Translations under genes and position numbers: made by a program | The notes under the pieces: generated by a model | What the model was told of the DNA's origin: nothing | Seen by the model: only the letters and a program-made list of their open reading frames with translations | Database searches by the model: none | NCBI RefSeq assembly: GCF_024509525.1 | Contig: NZ_JAMWEM010000009.1 | Coordinates: 18,015 to 82,014 of the forward strand | DNA from: Streptococcus suis | Lineage (GTDB): Bacteria > Bacillota > Bacilli > Lactobacillales > Streptococcaceae | Reading direction: 5' to 3' | Length of the DNA stretch: 64,000 nucleotides | Shown here: in pieces, positions 17,443 through 27,661 of the stretch | Layout of the letters: every line of letters starts with the position of its first letter | How positions within the stretch are numbered: the stretch's first letter is position 1

Positions 17443-17479
17443 AGGAAGTGCTTTATATAAAGAAAGGGAATGTTTACAC

Positions 17480-18388
17480 GTGAAAAAAATCAATCGTCTT
17501 TTCTTGTCAGGTCTAAGCCTGACTACGCTTTTACTCCTCTCCGGCTGTGTGCAAACCGATAAGAGTGGAAATCCTACTGGACCTGTCTGGGACTTTCTTG
17601 GCAAACCCATGTCTTACCTGATTAAGTTCTTCGCAGAAAATCAAGGGCTTGGTTTCGGTCTAGCTATCATCATCGTGACTATCTTGGTCCGTCTCATCAT
17701 CCTGCCCCTCGGTATCTACCAGTCTAAAAAGGCTGCCTACCAGTCTGAGAAGATGAACTACATCAAGCCTGTCCTTGCGCCAATCCAAGAGCGGATGAAA
17801 AATGCTAGCTCTCAAGAAGAACAACTAGCAGCTCAACAGGAACTCTTGGCAACTCAAAAAGAGTACGGAGTTAGCATGTTTGGTGGTATTGGTTGCTTGC
17901 CAATGTTGATTCAAATGCCCTTCTTCTCTGCTATTTACTTTGCTGCTCGCCATACTCCTGGTATTTCTGAAGCAACTTTCTTAGGCATTGATCTTGGAAA
18001 ATCTAGCATAGTCTTAACAGCTGTCGCAGCTATCCTCTACTATGGACAATCCCTCTTGATGACAGTAGGCATGGATGAAGAACAGAAAAAACAAATGCGG
18101 ACCATGTCCTTGGTGAACCCCCTCATGATTGGCTATTTCTCTCTTATCTCACCAGCAGGGGTAACACTTTACTGGGTAATCGGTGGGGTATTCGGTCTCT
18201 TCCAACAAGCCATTACCAACTTCATTATCAAGCCTAAGATTCGCAAACAGGTTGAGGAAGAGTTTAAGAATAAGCCACTCAAACCAAGCAACCGCAAGAC
18301 AAAAGATGTAACGCCAGCTGCTAGCTCTGCTATTGCCCAACCAACGAAAAAAAGCAACCGTAATGCCGGCAAACAGCGATCACGATAA
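17480..18388 (+). CDS. yidC: Membrane protein insertase YidC (YidC2 type)
   Basis: 302 residues from the GTG at 17480 (VKKINRLFLSG...); the upstream ATG at 17414 lies inside the promoter and would add a non-signal-like leader. A lipoprotein signal ends in LLLLSGC. The Oxa1/YidC domain has five membrane helices and ends in a ~50-residue Lys/Arg-rich tail, which in streptococcal YidC2 binds ribosomes. It inserts membrane proteins with the Sec/SRP system. The second streptococcal paralogue, usually next to rnpA, is not in the window. Confidence 0.92.
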   Translation: MKKINRLFLSGLSLTTLLLLSGCVQTDKSGNPTGPVWDFLGKPMSYLIKFFAENQGLGFGLAIIIVTILVRLIILPLGIYQSKKAAYQSEKMNYIKPVLAPIQERMKNASSQEEQLAAQQELLATQKEYGVSMFGGIGCLPMLIQMPFFSAIYFAARHTPGISEATFLGIDLGKSSIVLTAVAAILYYGQSLLMTVGMDEEQKKQMRTMSLVNPLMIGYFSLISPAGVTLYWVIGGVFGLFQQAITNFIIKPKIRKQVEEEFKNKPLKPSNRKTKDVTPAASSAIAQPTKKSNRNAGKQRSR

Positions 18389-18390
18389 AA

Positions 18391-18480
18391 TGAGAGGGGA
18401 GCTAGACTCAAGTCCGGCTTCACATCTCAGAACTCGTGTCAACATCTCAGCGCAGTTGGAAGTTCGCTCTTACTCCATTT
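18391..18480. repeat. Dispersed intergenic repeat, copy C
   Basis: Shares the exact 17-mer CAACATCTCAGCGCAGT (18440-18456) with copy A at 19969-19985, in the same orientation. Flanking words (AGTTCG, CTTACTCCATTTTT) resemble the ends of the other copies. No gene is seen. Confidence 0.6.
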
Positions 18481-18491
18481 TTAATAACGAA

Positions 18492-18522
18492 AAAGCAGAG
18501 TTCATTTTGAACTCTGTTTTTT
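18492..18522. terminator. Bidirectional terminator between yidC and the serine protease gene
   Basis: Stem CAGAGTTC (18496-18503) with GAACTCTG (18509-18516), A-run on the left and T-run on the right; it serves two convergent genes. Confidence 0.88.
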
Positions 18523-18526
18523 ACTT

Positions 18527-19846
18527 TTATTGAAGAGCATAGAAGGCTACTCCTTCATAGTTCCAACCACGAGTTTTTAAAACGTCACGTTCATTACGGT
18601 CTGTCGTATAAAGATGAACTTTTAAACCAGAATGATAGAGACGATAAACTGGAACATCGCCACTAGAGTACCACGCTTCCCCTTCATAGCGCCAACCACG
18701 AGTTTTTAAAATATCACGCTCAGTGGTACTAGTCGTATAAAGGTGTTCACGGGTTCCAGAATGATAGAGGCGATAAACTGGAGTCCCTGAAGTAGCCGTT
18801 TTAAAATTTACGCCCTCATTTTTCCAACCAATCGAACTCAAATGATTTACTTCTGATAGGTTTTGAGTATAAAGATGGCGCTTGATACCAGGATGGTAGA
18901 CACGGTAGGTGTCTTTTCTAGTTAACTCTGTATAATTGGCAATATCCGCTGTCCCTGATTTTCCTGATTTAGCCAATTGAATCAGTTCCAAAACATCATC
19001 TGTAATCCGTCTTGCAATGTTATAGTCAGTGCTCCCTAGTATATGGATACCAACAATCTGATTTCGGCTATTAAGAATGGGACTTCCACTTTGGCCACCC
19101 TCGGTATCAACCGTATAGGCTATCAGGTCACTTTCTACAATTGTGACCGGTGCAAACATGGTATACATCTGATAGCCACGATTAATCGGATTAGGATATC
19201 CAGGCATCTGTACAGATTCACCGACACTTACTCCTGTCACTGGTATCAGATAACCGATAGAGGAATCTAGAGGTGTTTTCAGTTTGATAACTGCGACATC
19301 TGACTCTGCTGCACCACTATTCGTTTGGTATGCCCGGAATATATAATAGTCATCTGCTTCATAGGAACCATATGGTTCTGTTGTTCCTGATTTAGCTGGA
19401 TAAGCCGCAATCGAACTAGCCCAGACTCCCTTGCTTACATCATAAACATTATGAGCTGCTGTTAAAATTGTATCCTTACCAATGACAACTCCAGTTCCAT
19501 ATATGATCGTTCCAGAAAATACAGAGCGCAACATCACTACAGATTGATACGGTGTAGCAGTTGTATCTATCACCTGATAACGATCATCCGTTCCGATAAT
19601 GGATTCGCTATTTCCGGAAGATTCGAGACTTATTTGTGGAGAGGTCTCCTCCGCTACTGCCGGAACTTCTGTTGAGTCTTCTGTTGAACTGCTAGAAATC
19701 TGTGTTGTAGCATCGCTAGAAGCCATACTAATAGCTGACGTTATCTCAGTTGATGAATCAAGTTCCTCTGCTGATATCATCGAGGAAAATTGACCTAATA
19801 AAAACAGGGATAGAATAAGATAGGACAATTTACTAAATTGTTTCAT
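18527..19846 (-). CDS. Secreted trypsin-like (V8/glutamyl-endopeptidase type) serine protease with three C-terminal repeats
   Basis: 439 residues. A signal peptide (cleavage after ~residue 26) is followed by a Ser/Thr/Glu-rich linker to ~residue 95. The protease domain has the triad His132 (TAAHNV), Asp183 (SDVAVIKL) and Ser253 (GGQSGSP). Residues 312-439 are three ~40-residue repeats of the form YR(L/V)YH-G----HLYT--------L---GW--EG, a DUF5648-like module often attached to secreted enzymes and thought to bind surfaces. There is no LPXTG anchor. It is likely an exported protease acting on host or surface proteins. The start has a GGAGGG ribosome site. Confidence 0.88.
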   Translation of the reverse strand: MKQFSKLSYLILSLFLLGQFSSMISAEELDSSTEITSAISMASSDATTQISSSSTEDSTEVPAVAEETSPQISLESSGNSESIIGTDDRYQVIDTTATPYQSVVMLRSVFSGTIIYGTGVVIGKDTILTAAHNVYDVSKGVWASSIAAYPAKSGTTEPYGSYEADDYYIFRAYQTNSGAAESDVAVIKLKTPLDSSIGYLIPVTGVSVGESVQMPGYPNPINRGYQMYTMFAPVTIVESDLIAYTVDTEGGQSGSPILNSRNQIVGIHILGSTDYNIARRITDDVLELIQLAKSGKSGTADIANYTELTRKDTYRVYHPGIKRHLYTQNLSEVNHLSSIGWKNEGVNFKTATSGTPVYRLYHSGTREHLYTTSTTERDILKTRGWRYEGEAWYSSGDVPVYRLYHSGLKVHLYTTDRNERDVLKTRGWNYEGVAFYALQ

Positions 19847-19930
19847 GAACCCTCCTGTGTTGGGATATTATCGCATTTTCTAAACCAGTAAAAGAATCCT
19901 ACTTTTGATAGCAATAAGATATTTTCTAAA

Positions 19931-20070
19931 AAAGAGAACGAGGCAGTACCACTTCTTAGAGTTCGAGCCAACATCTCAGCGCAGTGGTTGATTGGCTTTA
20001 ACAGTCTGGTGGAGTGAAACTAGAAAGTGACCATAGAAGCCGAACCTACTGTTTCCCACTCCCATTCACT
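19931..20070. repeat. Dispersed intergenic repeat, copy A
   Basis: Between greA and the protease gene. It shares CAACATCTCAGCGCAGT with copy C, and the 17-mer AGAAAGTGACCATAGAA (20022-20038) with copy B, where it is on the opposite strand (62148-62164). It ends in CCCACTCCCATT. No open frame of interest. Confidence 0.65.
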
Positions 20071-20075
20071 ACATC

Positions 20076-20558
20076 CTACTTAGTTTTTTCAACTTTTAAA
20101 ATTTTGACATCATAGCTACCAGCTGGTGTCTGAACGGTTGCTACTTCTCCTGTCTTCTTACCAATCAATGCTTGACCGATGGGACTTTCATTAGAAACTT
20201 TATTCGCAAAAGCATCTGCCCCCGCTGCACCCACAATAATATATACTTCCTCGTCTGATTCACCAACTTCTTGAACAGTTACAGTTTTACCAATTGCAAC
20301 CTCGTCCGCAGCAACTGCATCGCTATTGACAATCTCTGCATAACGAATCTTGGTTTCAATAGTTGAAATTTGACCTTCTACGAACGCCTGTTCATCCTTT
20401 GCTGCTTCATACTCTGAGTTTTCTGATAAATCGCCATAAGAACGTGCGATTTTGATACGTTCTACAATTTCTGGACGACGAACTAATTTGAGTTCCTCTA
20501 ATTCTTTCTCCAGTTTTTCTTTTTCTTCAATTGTCATTGGATAAGTTTTTTCTGCCAT
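20076..20558 (-). CDS. greA: Transcription elongation factor GreA
   Basis: 160 residues from MAEKTYPMT at 20558, the usual GreA start; the frame is open to 20612 but the extra part overlaps a hairpin. The N-terminal coiled coil ([34 protein letters not shown] with the acidic tip) and the C-terminal FKBP-like domain ([14 protein letters not shown]) are clear. It rescues backtracked RNA polymerase. It is the last gene of the murC-mltG operon and is preceded by a hairpin that may lower its expression. Confidence 0.96.
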   Translation of the reverse strand: MAEKTYPMTIEEKEKLEKELEELKLVRRPEIVERIKIARSYGDLSENSEYEAAKDEQAFVEGQISTIETKIRYAEIVNSDAVAADEVAIGKTVTVQEVGESDEEVYIIVGAAGADAFANKVSNESPIGQALIGKKTGEVATVQTPAGSYDVKILKVEKTK

Positions 20559-20593
20559 CTTCATTCTTCTTTCTTTTTTCTTTTGTGAAAACA

Positions 20594-20619
20594 AAATTAT
20601 GTGGCAGGCCACATAATTT
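20594..20619 (-). terminator. Terminator or attenuator hairpin between mltG and greA
   Basis: Minus strand: AAATTATGTGG-CCTG-CCACATAATTT, 11-bp perfect stem followed by TGTTTTC. The U-tract is modest and no promoter is seen between it and greA, so partial readthrough is expected. Confidence 0.6.
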
Positions 20620-20636
20620 CGCCGTAGAGCTAAGCT

Positions 20637-22214
20637 CTAGTTATTTAATTGACTGTTGACATACTTTTCAACATTTTGATTGTGCTCTTCTACTGTTTCT
20701 GAGTAGTAAACTGTACCTGTTTTAACATCTGCTACAAAATAGTAGTAACTTGTCTTGTTTGGATTAACAGTTGCTTCAATCGCTGCTAAACTAGGACTAT
20801 CAACTGGACCAGGCATCAATCCTGTGTTGATATAGATATTATAAGGGGAATTGATAGTTGTGTCAATCGCTGTGTCTTCTGCCAAGGTAGTTTTTTCTCC
20901 TAATTTACCCATTGCATAGAGAATAGCAATATTAGACTGTAATGGCATATCGATGTTTAAACGATTATAGAAAACACTCGCAATATTCCGACGATCCTCA
21001 TCGGTCGATCCTTCCTTTTCAACCAAAGATGCCAGCGTCAACAGTTGGTTCACTGTTAAGCCTTTCGCTGCCAGCTGATCATAATATGGCTGAAGATTCG
21101 CATCCATTGCCGCAATCATCTGCTCTACTAACCCCTCAATTGTTGTTGAGTCTGTATAGTCGTAGGTAGCTGGGAAGAGATAGCCTTCCAACTGATTCTT
21201 AACGCCACTATCTGCAGCAGGGAGGCTTGCAAATAAATTAGGATAAGTCGCCGCCATACGACTGATAAATTCTTGGTTGGTCACCGTCTTCATAAAGTCT
21301 TCAGCAGTAAAAGGAGTCTTATCTGACTTATCATCGGTATAAGAGTTACTTGTGACGGCTTGAGCGATTTGTTCTAATGTATAACCTTCGATGACTAGTA
21401 CTTTTCCTGCAATCGGTTCCTGTGGTTGAGCTGAACCAGCCTCTTGCAATGCTTTAGCGAGCTCTTCCAGAGACATTGATTTATTTAGATTGTAGTAACC
21501 ACTCTGAAAGTTATTATAACTCTTCAATTTAGCATAATAATTAAAAACAGAAGCATTCTTAATCAGATTATTGTCTACTAAAATTTGACCAATTTGCTGA
21601 GTAGATGAGCCTTCTGGAATTTCAACCTGAATATTGGTTGTCGAAGTTGCATCAATTGGGTCCAAACAAGCCTTCAGATAAGAATATCCTGTAAAACCTG
21701 TGATTCCTAAAACCAATAACACAATCGCTACTACAACCGTCACAATCCGTTTAGCAGCCTTTTCCTGAGTTTGGCGATATGATCTACGACTCTGATGCTT
21801 CTGTTCTTTGGATGGTTTTCGTGAAATAATTGTTTCCTCCAAGTTGCTTTCGTCATCATTTGAGTACGCCTCCATATCGCTGTCTAAGGATGATTTTGAG
21901 ACCGCAATTGTCTCTGTTAAATCCACCGTTTCTGATGTTCTTACTCCTGTAAGAGGAACAGCTGTTACGAGCGTATCGGCCATCTCTACTTCATCTGCGG
22001 AAATAGGATATTCCCAGGCCTGTTCTACATTTTCATCCCGTGCAGTGAAGGTAAACTCTTCTTCCTGACTCACTGGAATAAACTCTTCTACTTCTCTAAA
22101 GCTGTCAGAAACCTCATTTCCTAGGCGCTCTTTTTTTCGTTCATCTAATTCTCGCAAGATTTGCTCACGAAAACCAGATGATTGTGTGTGTTTTTCATTT
22201 GAATCGTTTGACAC
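20637..22214 (-). CDS. mltG: Endolytic murein transglycosylase MltG
   Basis: 525 residues from the GTG at 22214, which has AAAGGAG 7 nt upstream; the ATG at 22241 reads through that site. Residues ~1-155 are a charged cytoplasmic region typical of streptococcal MltG, then one membrane helix (VTVVVAIVLLVLGITGF), a LysM-like segment (EIPEGSSTQQIGQILVDNN) and the YceG domain with the catalytic Glu in LASLVEKEGSTDEDR. MltG cuts nascent glycan strands and works with PBP1a/RodZ/MreCD in peripheral wall growth; pbp1a is also in this window. Confidence 0.95.
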   Translation of the reverse strand: MSNDSNEKHTQSSGFREQILRELDERKKERLGNEVSDSFREVEEFIPVSQEEEFTFTARDENVEQAWEYPISADEVEMADTLVTAVPLTGVRTSETVDLTETIAVSKSSLDSDMEAYSNDDESNLEETIISRKPSKEQKHQSRRSYRQTQEKAAKRIVTVVVAIVLLVLGITGFTGYSYLKACLDPIDATSTTNIQVEIPEGSSTQQIGQILVDNNLIKNASVFNYYAKLKSYNNFQSGYYNLNKSMSLEELAKALQEAGSAQPQEPIAGKVLVIEGYTLEQIAQAVTSNSYTDDKSDKTPFTAEDFMKTVTNQEFISRMAATYPNLFASLPAADSGVKNQLEGYLFPATYDYTDSTTIEGLVEQMIAAMDANLQPYYDQLAAKGLTVNQLLTLASLVEKEGSTDEDRRNIASVFYNRLNIDMPLQSNIAILYAMGKLGEKTTLAEDTAIDTTINSPYNIYINTGLMPGPVDSPSLAAIEATVNPNKTSYYYFVADVKTGTVYYSETVEEHNQNVEKYVNSQLNN

Positions 22215-22285
22215 AGACGGGCTCCTTTCACACAAATCCACGTTAGTATATCAAAAATCTTTTTAAAAAGCAAGAGACCGCCTAT

Positions 22286-22774
22286 TTAAGGGGTTTCCCA
22301 GTACATATCATACCAGACTTGACCACCAAATTGGGAGTCTGACACCCCACAATCTTCAAAGCCATTCATCTCATAGTAGCGAAGAAGATGGTCCTTGCAA
22401 GTCAAACTGACACCACGATACCCTTGTATCACAACAAGTTCTTTCAGGGCAGCTAATAGCAAGGTTCCCACTCCCTGTCCCTTAAAATTTGGGGCAATAG
22501 ACAGACTAGCAATGGCTAGATAATTCGCCTCTTCCTCAGTCTCTTCTAGTTGATAAAAAATATTATCCATCACGCGATTCTCTGTGGTTGGTCTAGCCAG
22601 AAGATACCCCACCAATTCTTGCTGATCACTTTCCATAACTAAACAAGTCTGAGGCAGACTCTCTACATAATAAGCTAAAACTTGATTAGCAATCTGCTCC
22701 TTTGGTTCAAAATTTTCTTGCTCCAAAGCAACAATAGCTTCCAAATCTTTAATTTCTGCGTAACGTAAGTACAT
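22286..22774 (-). CDS. GNAT-family N-acetyltransferase
   Basis: 162 residues with the acetyl-CoA loop SIAPNFKGQGVGTLLLAAL (Q/RxxGxG/A) and the C-terminal LLRYYEMNGFEDCG. The substrate is unknown. It lies between murC and mltG in the wall operon; this order is conserved in streptococci. Related genes in this position are simply called acetyltransferases. Confidence 0.85.
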   Translation of the reverse strand: MYLRYAEIKDLEAIVALEQENFEPKEQIANQVLAYYVESLPQTCLVMESDQQELVGYLLARPTTENRVMDNIFYQLEETEEEANYLAIASLSIAPNFKGQGVGTLLLAALKELVVIQGYRGVSLTCKDHLLRYYEMNGFEDCGVSDSQFGGQVWYDMYWETP

Positions 22775-22824
22775 ATTTCCTCCTCATAGACAAGGAAAGA
22801 CAGTGACTTGCACCGTCTCCTTTA

Positions 22825-24156
22825 TTATTGAACGTTGTTAGACAGGTTAGACAAGAGCCGCTCAAAGGAATATTCATAAGACTGAATATCTCCTGCCCCC
22901 ATAAAGACATAAACAGCATTGGTGTGGTCCAGAAGTGGCGAAGTATTTTCAACCGTTACCAGACCTCCTTTTTTCGTAATTTTAGCTGCTAGGTCTTCTA
23001 CCTTAACCTGGCCATTATCGGTTTCGCGTGCAGAACCATAAATCTGTGCTAGGTAAACTGCATCTGCATCATTTAAGGCTGAGGCAAATTCATCTAAGAG
23101 AGCGATTGTGCGCGTAAAGGTGTGGGGTTGGAAAATCGCTACAATTTCCTTACTTGGGTATTTCTGACGAGCTGCATCAATGGTAGCAATGATTTCTGTT
23201 GGATGGTGTGCAAAATCATCAATGATAACTGTTCCATTAACGATTTTTTCAGTAAAACGACGCTTGACACCACCGAAGGTTTTCAAATGCTCCGCAACCA
23301 AGTTCAAATCAAAGCCAGCCACATACAAGTTAGCAATCACGGCAGTTGCATTCATAACATTGTGCTTACCGAATGTTGGAATTTGAAATTCTCCTAACTC
23401 TTTCTCACCATGGCGAATTTTGAATTGAGAACCTGTCGTTGAAGGTTTTAAATCGTAAGCAACAAAATCATTGTTCTCGCTAAATCCATAATAGTAAATC
23501 GGAGCCTCGGCAGTAATCCTGCGCAATTGTTCATCTTCTCCATAAAGGAAAAGCCCTTTCTTTATTTGCTTTGCATAATCATTAAAGGCATTGAAAACAT
23601 CTTCTAAACTCGTAAAATAGTCTGGGTGGTCAAAGTCGATGTTAGTGATAATGCTGTACTCTGGATAGTATGGTTTAAAGTGACGTTCATACTCATCAGA
23701 CTCAAATACAAAGTACTGGGCATTGGCGGAACCACGACCTGTACCATCACCGATGAGATAACTTGTATCGGTGATATTGCGCATCACATGAGCTAGGAGT
23801 CCAGTCGTTGACGTTTTCCCATGGGCACCTGCTACACCAAGACTAGTAAAGTTTTTCATGAACTCACCTAGAAACTCATGGTAACGCTTATAGGTCAAAC
23901 CTTGTTCATCTGCATAAGCGATTTCAACGTTGTTATCTGGACGAAAAGCGTTTCCTGCAATGAGTTCTAAGTCTGCTGTAATGTTTTGAGAATCAAATGG
24001 CAAAATTTTTATTCCTGCCTGCTCCAAACCGCGTTGAGTAAAATAATATTTTTCAACGTCACTTCCCTGTACCTGGTGACCCATTTGGTGCAACATTAGA
24101 GCCAGGGCACTCATACCAGAGCCCTTAATACCGATAAAATGATAGGTTTTGGTCAT
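22825..24156 (-). CDS. murC: UDP-N-acetylmuramate-L-alanine ligase MurC
   Basis: 443 residues. Mur ligase motifs are intact: the UDP-binding [21 protein letters not shown], the P-loop [15 protein letters not shown], and [10 protein letters not shown]. It adds L-Ala to UDP-MurNAc, the first step of the stem peptide. Its start overlaps the stop of the upstream gene by 4 bp (ATGA), so it is translationally coupled to that uncharacterised protein. Confidence 0.97.
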   Translation of the reverse strand: MTKTYHFIGIKGSGMSALALMLHQMGHQVQGSDVEKYYFTQRGLEQAGIKILPFDSQNITADLELIAGNAFRPDNNVEIAYADEQGLTYKRYHEFLGEFMKNFTSLGVAGAHGKTSTTGLLAHVMRNITDTSYLIGDGTGRGSANAQYFVFESDEYERHFKPYYPEYSIITNIDFDHPDYFTSLEDVFNAFNDYAKQIKKGLFLYGEDEQLRRITAEAPIYYYGFSENNDFVAYDLKPSTTGSQFKIRHGEKELGEFQIPTFGKHNVMNATAVIANLYVAGFDLNLVAEHLKTFGGVKRRFTEKIVNGTVIIDDFAHHPTEIIATIDAARQKYPSKEIVAIFQPHTFTRTIALLDEFASALNDADAVYLAQIYGSARETDNGQVKVEDLAAKITKKGGLVTVENTSPLLDHTNAVYVFMGAGDIQSYEYSFERLLSNLSNNVQ

Positions 24157-24851
24157 TCGACTTCCTCTTCTATATGTGTTAAATTCAATTCCTGAGCAAC
24201 TTGACGCTCACGTTGTACTTGTCTTTCCGGGTAATTATAAACCTGGCTCTTTTTTAAGAAATCATACGAGTTCTTCTTAGTAGTCTGTTCCTCTTGACGA
24301 TCTTCTTTCTTCAGAGAATAGACAGCAGGTATATCTGCCAAAATATAAGTCTCTTGGCGTAGTTTATCTGCTAAATTACCTAAATGTTCTGCGCGACTTT
24401 CCACCACAGGAGCAATCGGCTCGCGTTTAACCACTTTTGCTGGATGTGGCTTATCATCTTGTAGGTAGGCCGCTGATTTTTTTCGCTTAATATCCTCGCG
24501 GGCCATTTCACGCGCCAATTGACCTTTGGTTTTCTGGGAGGGATTGGCTTCCCGAACTGGTTGATGCCGACGAACTTCACGAGTCGGTTTTTGTAGGCGT
24601 TCTCTTCTGGAATAAGGACTTGGTTGAGCTTCAAACAGTGGCGGGAGCAAGTCTTCTTCGTAGACTTGGGCTTTTTCCACAGGTCTGCGAATAGGTTCGC
24701 GCACTTCCTCCATGTCAAACTCTCTGTCCTGATAAGGACCTCTGATATTACTAATCAAGTCTGATTCATCATATAAATTCATGCTGGTTTGTTCACCAAC
24801 AATCACTTCATCATCTGCAATCAGAGGAAATCGTGTCTCTTTTCTCATCAT
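24153..24851 (-). CDS. Uncharacterised highly charged, probably disordered protein upstream of murC
   Basis: 232 residues with no membrane segment and no recognised domain. The sequence is rich in Arg, Lys, Glu and Gln, with Pro-rich stretches ([31 protein letters not shown]); the last ~60 residues look more ordered ([20 protein letters not shown]...[16 protein letters not shown]). It overlaps murC by 4 bp and starts 105 bp after stkP. It has its own extended -10 promoter. The place between the PASTA kinase and murC suggests a wall or division role and possible phosphorylation by StkP, but nothing in the sequence proves it. Confidence 0.8.
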   Translation of the reverse strand: MMRKETRFPLIADDEVIVGEQTSMNLYDESDLISNIRGPYQDREFDMEEVREPIRRPVEKAQVYEEDLLPPLFEAQPSPYSRRERLQKPTREVRRHQPVREANPSQKTKGQLAREMAREDIKRKKSAAYLQDDKPHPAKVVKREPIAPVVESRAEHLGNLADKLRQETYILADIPAVYSLKKEDRQEEQTTKKNSYDFLKKSQVYNYPERQVQRERQVAQELNLTHIEEEVE

Positions 24852-24873
24852 CGATCCATCCTTTCAAACCCTG

Positions 24874-24879
24874 ATTATA
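24874..24879 (-). promoter_or_regulatory. Extended -10 promoter of the murC operon
   Basis: Minus strand TGGTATAAT, about 23 bp before the ATG; no clear -35. Confidence 0.6.
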
Positions 24880-24928
24880 CCATATTGTAACACATTTGGC
24901 TATCTTTATACTCTTATAAAGGCAAGAA

Positions 24929-24950
24929 GAGGTTGGAGAATCCCAACCTC
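24929..24950 (-). terminator. Terminator of the phpP-stkP operon
   Basis: Minus strand: GAGGTTGG-GATTCT-CCAACCTC followed by TTCTTG, 5 bp past the stkP stop. Confidence 0.75.
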
Positions 24951-24955
24951 TCATT

Positions 24956-26890
24956 TTATTGTGATGAACTTGTTGTAGTACTTGAAGATGAGCTTGTTGT
25001 ACCAACAACTGAAACGTAAAGGGTGACAGTATCACCAATGGTTTCTTCTGCTGCCGGATATTGATTGACTACAAGATCTCCAGACTGACTAACATAATTC
25101 GGATTTTCGACTCGCTCAATGATAGACACAGACACTCCCAGAGCTTGAAGCTGTCTACGAGCATCTGCATAGGTTACCTGCATCGATCCAAAGTTTGGCA
25201 TAACAATCGCAGCACCTTTGGAAACGACTAGATTCACTGTACCATTCTTGGCCAAATTAGTGTTGGCCTCTGGATCTGTACTAATTACAAGGCCTGAAGC
25301 TACCGTATCACTATAGTCTTCTGTAATAGTCCCGACTTTAAAACCTGCATCCTGTAAGGTTTGAGTTGCCGAATTCTGCGTCTTCCCAACTACATTTGGT
25401 ACTGTAATCTGTTCGACTCCTTCGGAAACAACCATCGTTACTGTGCTACCTTTTGCTTGGCTAGAATTAGCTTTAGGATCTGTTTCAATAACCAACCCTT
25501 CCTCAATACTGTCGCTGTTCCTATATTTAATTTGAACAATAAATCCTGCATTTTCTAATTCTTGCTTAGCTTCTGCTTCTTCCTTTTTAACCACATTCGG
25601 AACATTCACTGTTTCAGTAGTTGCTAAAACAATATCAACCGCACTGCCCTCTCGTTTAGAGGTATTAGCTGCAGGATTGGTCCGAATAACCTTTCCTTCT
25701 TCAACCTCAGAAGAGGCTTCAGAAGTGACTTCTCCCACAACTAAACCAGCCGATTCAATTTGTTGCGTCGCTGCCTCTAAGGTCTGGCCCGCTACATCTG
25801 GTACTTTTACCGTTGCTGGGGTATTGTAAATTAAAGCGACAAAAGCAGCGATTAACAATAAAAATGTTGCAATTAATACCTTATAACGCATACGAAGTTT
25901 TTTCTTCTTAGGCTTAATCGGTACTTGTGGAGACGGAGAGGGTGTTTTCTGTTGAGACGAAACAAGTGGTTGTTTCATTTCAACTGTCGCTTGAGAAAGT
26001 TTTGGCAACGTTTTGGTATCGACTTTATTGCCTTCCAACTGAATGCGGCGTTCATTACGACGATCCATTGACAAAGCAGAAGCTAAATCCGCATACATTT
26101 CTGCAACTGTCTTATAGCGCTCTGTTAACTTCTTTGCTGTTGCCTTTAAAACAATGTTTTCAAGCGGTTGGGGGACCTGTGGATTTTCCTCTCTTACAGA
26201 TGGCAAAGGCGTTTGAAAATGCTGTAAAGCAATCGTAACCGCACTATCGCCATCATAAGGGAGTCTTCCTGTCAACATTTCAAACAGAATAATCCCCATT
26301 GCGTAGATATCGCTTTGAACAGTTGCTTTAGAACCGCGTGCCTGCTCTGGAGAAAGATAGTGAACTGAACCTAACATTGAATTCGTTTGCGTTAGACTCG
26401 TTTCTGCAAAAGCTACTGCAATACCAAAGTCTGTAACCTTGGCAACTCCGTCTCTAGTCAAGAGGACGTTTTGTGGTTTCAAATCCCGATGGACAATGCC
26501 TCTGGTATGCGCAAGTCGCATCGCAAGAAGAATTTGTCCCATAATTCTCACTGCATCAGCATTCGATAGCGGAGCATGTTCTTTAATATAACGCTTCAAA
26601 TCCAGCCCATCTACGTATTCCATTGCCAGATATTGTTGCCCATCTTCCTCGCCGATATCCGAAATTCGAACAATATTTGGGTGATCTAATTCAGCCATGG
26701 CACGCGCTTCTCGTTGGAAGCGTTGTACCGCAATTTGATCAGTTTGGTAATTGGTTCGCAACACTTTAACAGCAACTTCCTCACCATCCAAAATCAAATC
26801 TCGAGCCAGATAAACATCGGCCATACCTCCACGACCAATTTGACGAACGATTCGATAGCGATCAGCAAAGATTTTTCCAATCTGAATCAT
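24956..26890 (-). CDS. stkP: Serine/threonine protein kinase StkP with four PASTA domains
   Basis: 644 residues. Kinase domain (residues ~1-275): [16 protein letters not shown] lysine, [16 protein letters not shown] and the activation loop [16 protein letters not shown] juxtamembrane basic stretch leads to one membrane helix ([19 protein letters not shown]), then four PASTA repeats outside the cell (starting near [24 protein letters not shown] and VMPNFGS) and a short Ser/Thr tail. It senses wall precursors and phosphorylates division proteins such as MapZ and GpsB in relatives, both encoded in this window. Its ATG shares a base with the phpP stop. Confidence 0.97.
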   Translation of the reverse strand: MIQIGKIFADRYRIVRQIGRGGMADVYLARDLILDGEEVAVKVLRTNYQTDQIAVQRFQREARAMAELDHPNIVRISDIGEEDGQQYLAMEYVDGLDLKRYIKEHAPLSNADAVRIMGQILLAMRLAHTRGIVHRDLKPQNVLLTRDGVAKVTDFGIAVAFAETSLTQTNSMLGSVHYLSPEQARGSKATVQSDIYAMGIILFEMLTGRLPYDGDSAVTIALQHFQTPLPSVREENPQVPQPLENIVLKATAKKLTERYKTVAEMYADLASALSMDRRNERRIQLEGNKVDTKTLPKLSQATVEMKQPLVSSQQKTPSPSPQVPIKPKKKKLRMRYKVLIATFLLLIAAFVALIYNTPATVKVPDVAGQTLEAATQQIESAGLVVGEVTSEASSEVEEGKVIRTNPAANTSKREGSAVDIVLATTETVNVPNVVKKEEAEAKQELENAGFIVQIKYRNSDSIEEGLVIETDPKANSSQAKGSTVTMVVSEGVEQITVPNVVGKTQNSATQTLQDAGFKVGTITEDYSDTVASGLVISTDPEANTNLAKNGTVNLVVSKGAAIVMPNFGSMQVTYADARRQLQALGVSVSIIERVENPNYVSQSGDLVVNQYPAAEETIGDTVTLYVSVVGTTSSSSSTTTSSSQ

Positions 26891-27627
26891 TACCTAGCCT
26901 CCTCCGTGATATGAAGGAGGGCCACGGTAATATTATCTGTTCCACCAGCATTATTAGCGAAACGAATCAAGGTTTCTGCTTTACTCTCCAATGTAACATC
27001 GCTGATCATAATGTCACGAATATCATCGGCTGATACCATATTCGTTAAGCCATCACTACTGATAACAACATAATCACCAACCTCTAGGGTTTTCAAAGCT
27101 ATATCTGCTTCAACGGGATCCTGTTGGCCAATGGACTGGGTTACAAAATTCTTCTGTGGATGGCGTTGAGCCTCTTCCTCTGTAATTTGTCCCGCACGTA
27201 CCAAAGCCCCAACAAGAGAGTGATCATTCGTCAATCGTGTATATTCACCATTACGAACGAGTCCAATACGGGAATCTCCCACATGAGCATATATCATTTG
27301 GTTGTCAATGATAATAACTGCTTCTAAAGTCGTTCCCATCCCTTTGTATTCTTCTAAGAGACCTAATTCGTGAATCTTTTGATTCTCTTTATCTAAGATA
27401 GAAACTAGCCATTCCCTTGCATCATTCAGGGTTGTGACTTGTTCATCCACCCAAGCAGTTCCTAAATCTGTCGCAGTCATCTCGCTGGCAATATGTCCAG
27501 CTCTGTGACCACCCATCCCGTCTGCCAAGACAATTAAATCAATTCCTGCACGGTTAGTGTAGCGATTGACATAGTCTTGGTTATTGGAACGTTTTTGTCC
27601 CACATCTGTTAATAGTGCAATTTCCAT
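26890..27627 (-). CDS. phpP: PP2C-type protein phosphatase PhpP (Stp1)
   Basis: 245 residues with PP2C metal motifs: [43 protein letters not shown] and GGTDNITV. It removes phosphate from StkP and its targets. The phpP stop and stkP start overlap (TAATG), the standard coupled pair in streptococci. Confidence 0.96.
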   Translation of the reverse strand: MEIALLTDVGQKRSNNQDYVNRYTNRAGIDLIVLADGMGGHRAGHIASEMTATDLGTAWVDEQVTTLNDAREWLVSILDKENQKIHELGLLEEYKGMGTTLEAVIIIDNQMIYAHVGDSRIGLVRNGEYTRLTNDHSLVGALVRAGQITEEEAQRHPQKNFVTQSIGQQDPVEADIALKTLEVGDYVVISSDGLTNMVSADDIRDIMISDVTLESKAETLIRFANNAGGTDNITVALLHITEEAR

Positions 27628-27661
27628 AGTATTTACTTGCTGAAAATCAGCAACCTCCTCT

